Source: Planctomycetaceae bacterium | GTDB lineage: Bacteria; Planctomycetota; Planctomycetia; Planctomycetales; Planctomycetaceae | Reading direction: 5' to 3' | Assembly: GCA_020426425.1 (NCBI GenBank) | Contig: JAGQQB010000169.1 | Location: forward strand, 1-7,923 | Length of the DNA: 7,923 nt | Shown here: piece by piece, positions 6,845 through 7,923 of the stretch | How the letters are laid out: every line of letters begins with the position of its first letter | Position numbering within the stretch: the stretch's first letter is position 1 | Program-made: the position numbers and the translations under genes | Notes under the pieces: model-generated | Seen by the model: only the letters and a program-made list of their open reading frames with translations | What the model was told of the DNA's origin: nothing | The model's database searches: none

Positions 6845-7405
6845 ATGATGACCACAACCCTCAACACGATTACCGCTCAGGAACTGAAGCAGAAGCTCGA
6901 TCGGGGCGAAGCGATTGAACTGATCGATGTCCGCACGCCGGTCGAGTACCGCGAAGTGCATGTGCAGTCGGCCAAGAATGTTCCACTGGACCAGCTCAAG
7001 CCGACCGATGTGGTCGCCGGACGCACGCACGCTGCCGAGGCGCCGCTGTATGTGATTTGTCGTTCTGGTTCGCGCGGCAAGAAGGCGTGCGAAGCATTTC
7101 ACGCCGCAGGTCATGCGAACGTGATCAACGTCGAAGGCGGCACCGAAGCGTGCGTCGCCGCAGGCATCCCGGTCAACCGTGGCAAGAAGGCGATGTCGCT
7201 GGAACGTCAGGTCCGCATTGCGGCGGGAGCGATCGTCCTCACAGGCGTGCTGCTGTCGCTGTACAACGAACACTTCATCTGGCTGAGCGGATTCGTCGGC
7301 GCCGGACTGATGTTCGCCGGCATCACCGACACCTGCGCGATGGGCATGCTGATCGCCAAGATGCCCTGGAATCAGTGCGAGACCGGAAGCTGCAGTACAA
7401 AGTAG
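6845..7405 (+). CDS. Rhodanese with C-terminal DUF2892 membrane domain (YgaP-like)
   Basis: This 186-aa protein combines a single-domain sulfurtransferase with a membrane anchor, as in E. coli YgaP. Residues 8-112 are the rhodanese: ITAQELKQKL, then LIDVRTPVEYREVHV (27-40), the active-site loop CRSGSRGK with catalytic C72, and VINVEGGTEACVAAG near the end. Residues 117-176 match DUF2892: SLERQVRIAAGA leads into one hydrophobic helix (about 124-140), a short NEHFIW turn, and a second helix (about 146-170). The C-terminus holds C178 and C183, and C164 lies in the second membrane segment. The catalytic domain should face the cytoplasm, accepting or passing on persulfide sulfur at the membrane. 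The gene lies 208 nt after the persulfide dioxygenase, so it may have its own regulated leader. The domain assignment is strong; the physiological donor and acceptor are unknown. Confidence 0.92.
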   Translation: MMTTTLNTITAQELKQKLDRGEAIELIDVRTPVEYREVHVQSAKNVPLDQLKPTDVVAGRTHAAEAPLYVICRSGSRGKKACEAFHAAGHANVINVEGGTEACVAAGIPVNRGKKAMSLERQVRIAAGAIVLTGVLLSLYNEHFIWLSGFVGAGLMFAGITDTCAMGMLIAKMPWNQCETGSCSTK

Positions 7406-7417
7406 CGGATCCCGTCT

Positions 7418-7445
7418 TGCCAACATTGGCAGGCGGTTCGCCGCC
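7418..7445 (+). repeat. Two adjacent hairpins just after the rhodanese stop
   Basis: TGCCAA-CA-TTGGCA (7418-7431) is a near-continuous palindrome that could be an operator-like site. It is followed directly by GGCGG-TTCG-CCGCC (7432-7445), a GC stem with a UUCG loop, then five A residues. With no T-run on the + strand it is not a standard terminator; a 3' mRNA stabiliser or binding site is possible. Confidence 0.4.
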
Positions 7446-7472
7446 AAAAATGTGTGTTGTGTGATGTTCCCC

Positions 7473-7509
7473 TCCGGCGCGCATGAGCGCGCCGGATTCA
7501 TTTGTTTCG
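7473..7509 (+). terminator. Intrinsic terminator-like hairpin with T-rich tail
   Basis: TCCGGCGCGC (7473-7482) and GCGCGCCGGA (7487-7496) form a perfect 10-bp GC-rich stem with an ATGA loop, followed by TTCATTTGTTT. It fits an intrinsic terminator for the rhodanese transcript. Its tail stops just before the Shine-Dalgarno of the next gene, leaving little room for a separate promoter, so partial read-through or attenuation is plausible. Confidence 0.75.
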
Positions 7510-7514
7510 CAGGC

Positions 7515-7518
7515 AGGA
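7515..7518 (+). promoter_or_regulatory. Ribosome binding site of the flavoprotein gene
   Basis: AGGA lies 7 nt before the ATG at 7526. A nearer ATG at 7518 is followed at once by TGA and cannot start a gene. Confidence 0.55.
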
Positions 7519-7525
7519 TGTGATC

Positions 7526-7923
7526 ATGAAACTGGTAATTGTGGGAGGAGTGGCGGGCGGGGCCTCGGCGGCGGCGAGGGCGCGTCGACTCTCGGAAGAT
7601 GCGGAAATCATTCTCATTGAACGCGGTCCCGACGTCTCGTTTGCCAACTGCGGACTCCCGTATCACCTGAAGAAGTTGCTTGTCACGACACCCGACCGGC
7701 TTCGTGACCGATTCCGTCTGGATGTTCGCACACGCAGCGAAGTGACGAGCATCGATCGCGCCGCGCGGACCGTCACAATCCATGATTTGAACCAGGACCG
7801 CGAGTACACCGAGTCGTACGACAAACTGATCCTCGCACCCGGCGCCTCCCCCATTCGTCCGCCCCTGCCCGGAATCGAACTTCCCGGCGTGCATGTTTTG
7901 CGAAACTTGCAGGACATGGACCG
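7526..7923 (+). CDS. CoA-disulfide/persulfide reductase-like FAD flavoprotein, 5' part
   Basis: The first 132 residues of a pyridine nucleotide-disulfide oxidoreductase run off the window edge. MKLVIVGGVAGGASAAARAR (1-20) is the FAD-binding beta-alpha-beta start. IERG (31-34) ends the second strand. SFANCGLPYH (38-47) contains C42, the single redox Cys that marks CoA-disulfide reductases, NADH oxidases and Npsr-type persulfide reductases. YDKLILAPGASPIRPPLPGI (98-117) is the usual motif before the NAD domain. Between H47 and LLVTTPDRL there are only three residues (LKK). I expect around ten there, usually beginning with IGG, so a short in-frame deletion is likely. Next to a CstB-like enzyme and a rhodanese, it probably reduces CoA-persulfide or CoA-disulfide. 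Such proteins often end in a rhodanese or TusA domain, which cannot be seen here. Confidence 0.9.
   Translation, partial: MKLVIVGGVAGGASAAARARRLSEDAEIILIERGPDVSFANCGLPYHLKKLLVTTPDRLRDRFRLDVRTRSEVTSIDRAARTVTIHDLNQDREYTESYDKLILAPGASPIRPPLPGIELPGVHVLRNLQDMD

Noticed and set aside
6827..7894. Long minus-strand open frame (355 aa)
   Set aside because: It lies antisense to the rhodanese and flavoprotein genes, has no recognisable domain and is His/Arg-rich, as expected of a shadow frame in GC-rich DNA.
1..7923. CRISPR arrays, rRNA genes or insertion-sequence transposases
   Set aside because: No regularly spaced repeats, no rRNA-like sequence and no transposase-like protein were seen on either strand.

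Overview
The window most likely comes from a planctomycete or a close PVC relative. The evidence is a PVC-type c-heme domain fragment (CFKCH followed by a GRGGRVGPDLS-like stretch), a His-rich lipoprotein of a kind I associate with planctomycetes, moderately high GC, and loosely spaced genes with hairpin-rich spacers. This is inference from protein style; there is no rRNA or other marker. All genes supported here read on the + strand.

Positions 1-4557 hold a metal-efflux style RND operon. It contains the 3' part of a periplasmic adaptor (1-735), a complete CusA/CzcA-type inner-membrane pump (792-4028), and a small His-rich lipoprotein (4039-4557) whose ribosome binding site overlaps the pump stop codon. 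The adaptor also ends in a His-rich tail, so two envelope proteins of the operon carry likely metal-binding termini. The outer-membrane channel, if present, lies upstream.

Positions 4558-5223 are a scar-like spacer. A short CCCCTCA-repeat tract abuts an intact C-terminal PVC heme-binding domain that has lost its start and all upstream domains (4606-5010). It is followed by inverted repeats and a 12-bp perfect palindrome (5013-5110). This looks like a breakpoint between the metal-efflux operon and the next gene group.

Positions 5224-7923 hold a reactive-sulfur (persulfide) module. It comprises a CstB-like persulfide dioxygenase fused to a pseudo-rhodanese and an active rhodanese (5224-6636), a rhodanese with a DUF2892/YgaP-type membrane tail (6845-7405), and the 5' part of a CoA-disulfide/persulfide reductase-like flavoprotein (7526 to the window edge). 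The expected joint task is to take sulfane sulfur from low-molecular-weight persulfides, oxidise it to sulfite or thiosulfate, and recycle the thiol carrier. The spacers are unusually structured. One holds a 91-nt element closed by a perfect 14-bp inverted repeat with nested hairpins (6647-6737). Others hold a UUCG hairpin just before the rhodanese gene and a strong terminator-like hairpin just before the flavoprotein gene. No regulator gene is visible.

The proteins belong to recognisable families. The least explained parts are the 91-nt element, the 5013-5110 repeats and an apparent short deletion in the flavoprotein.
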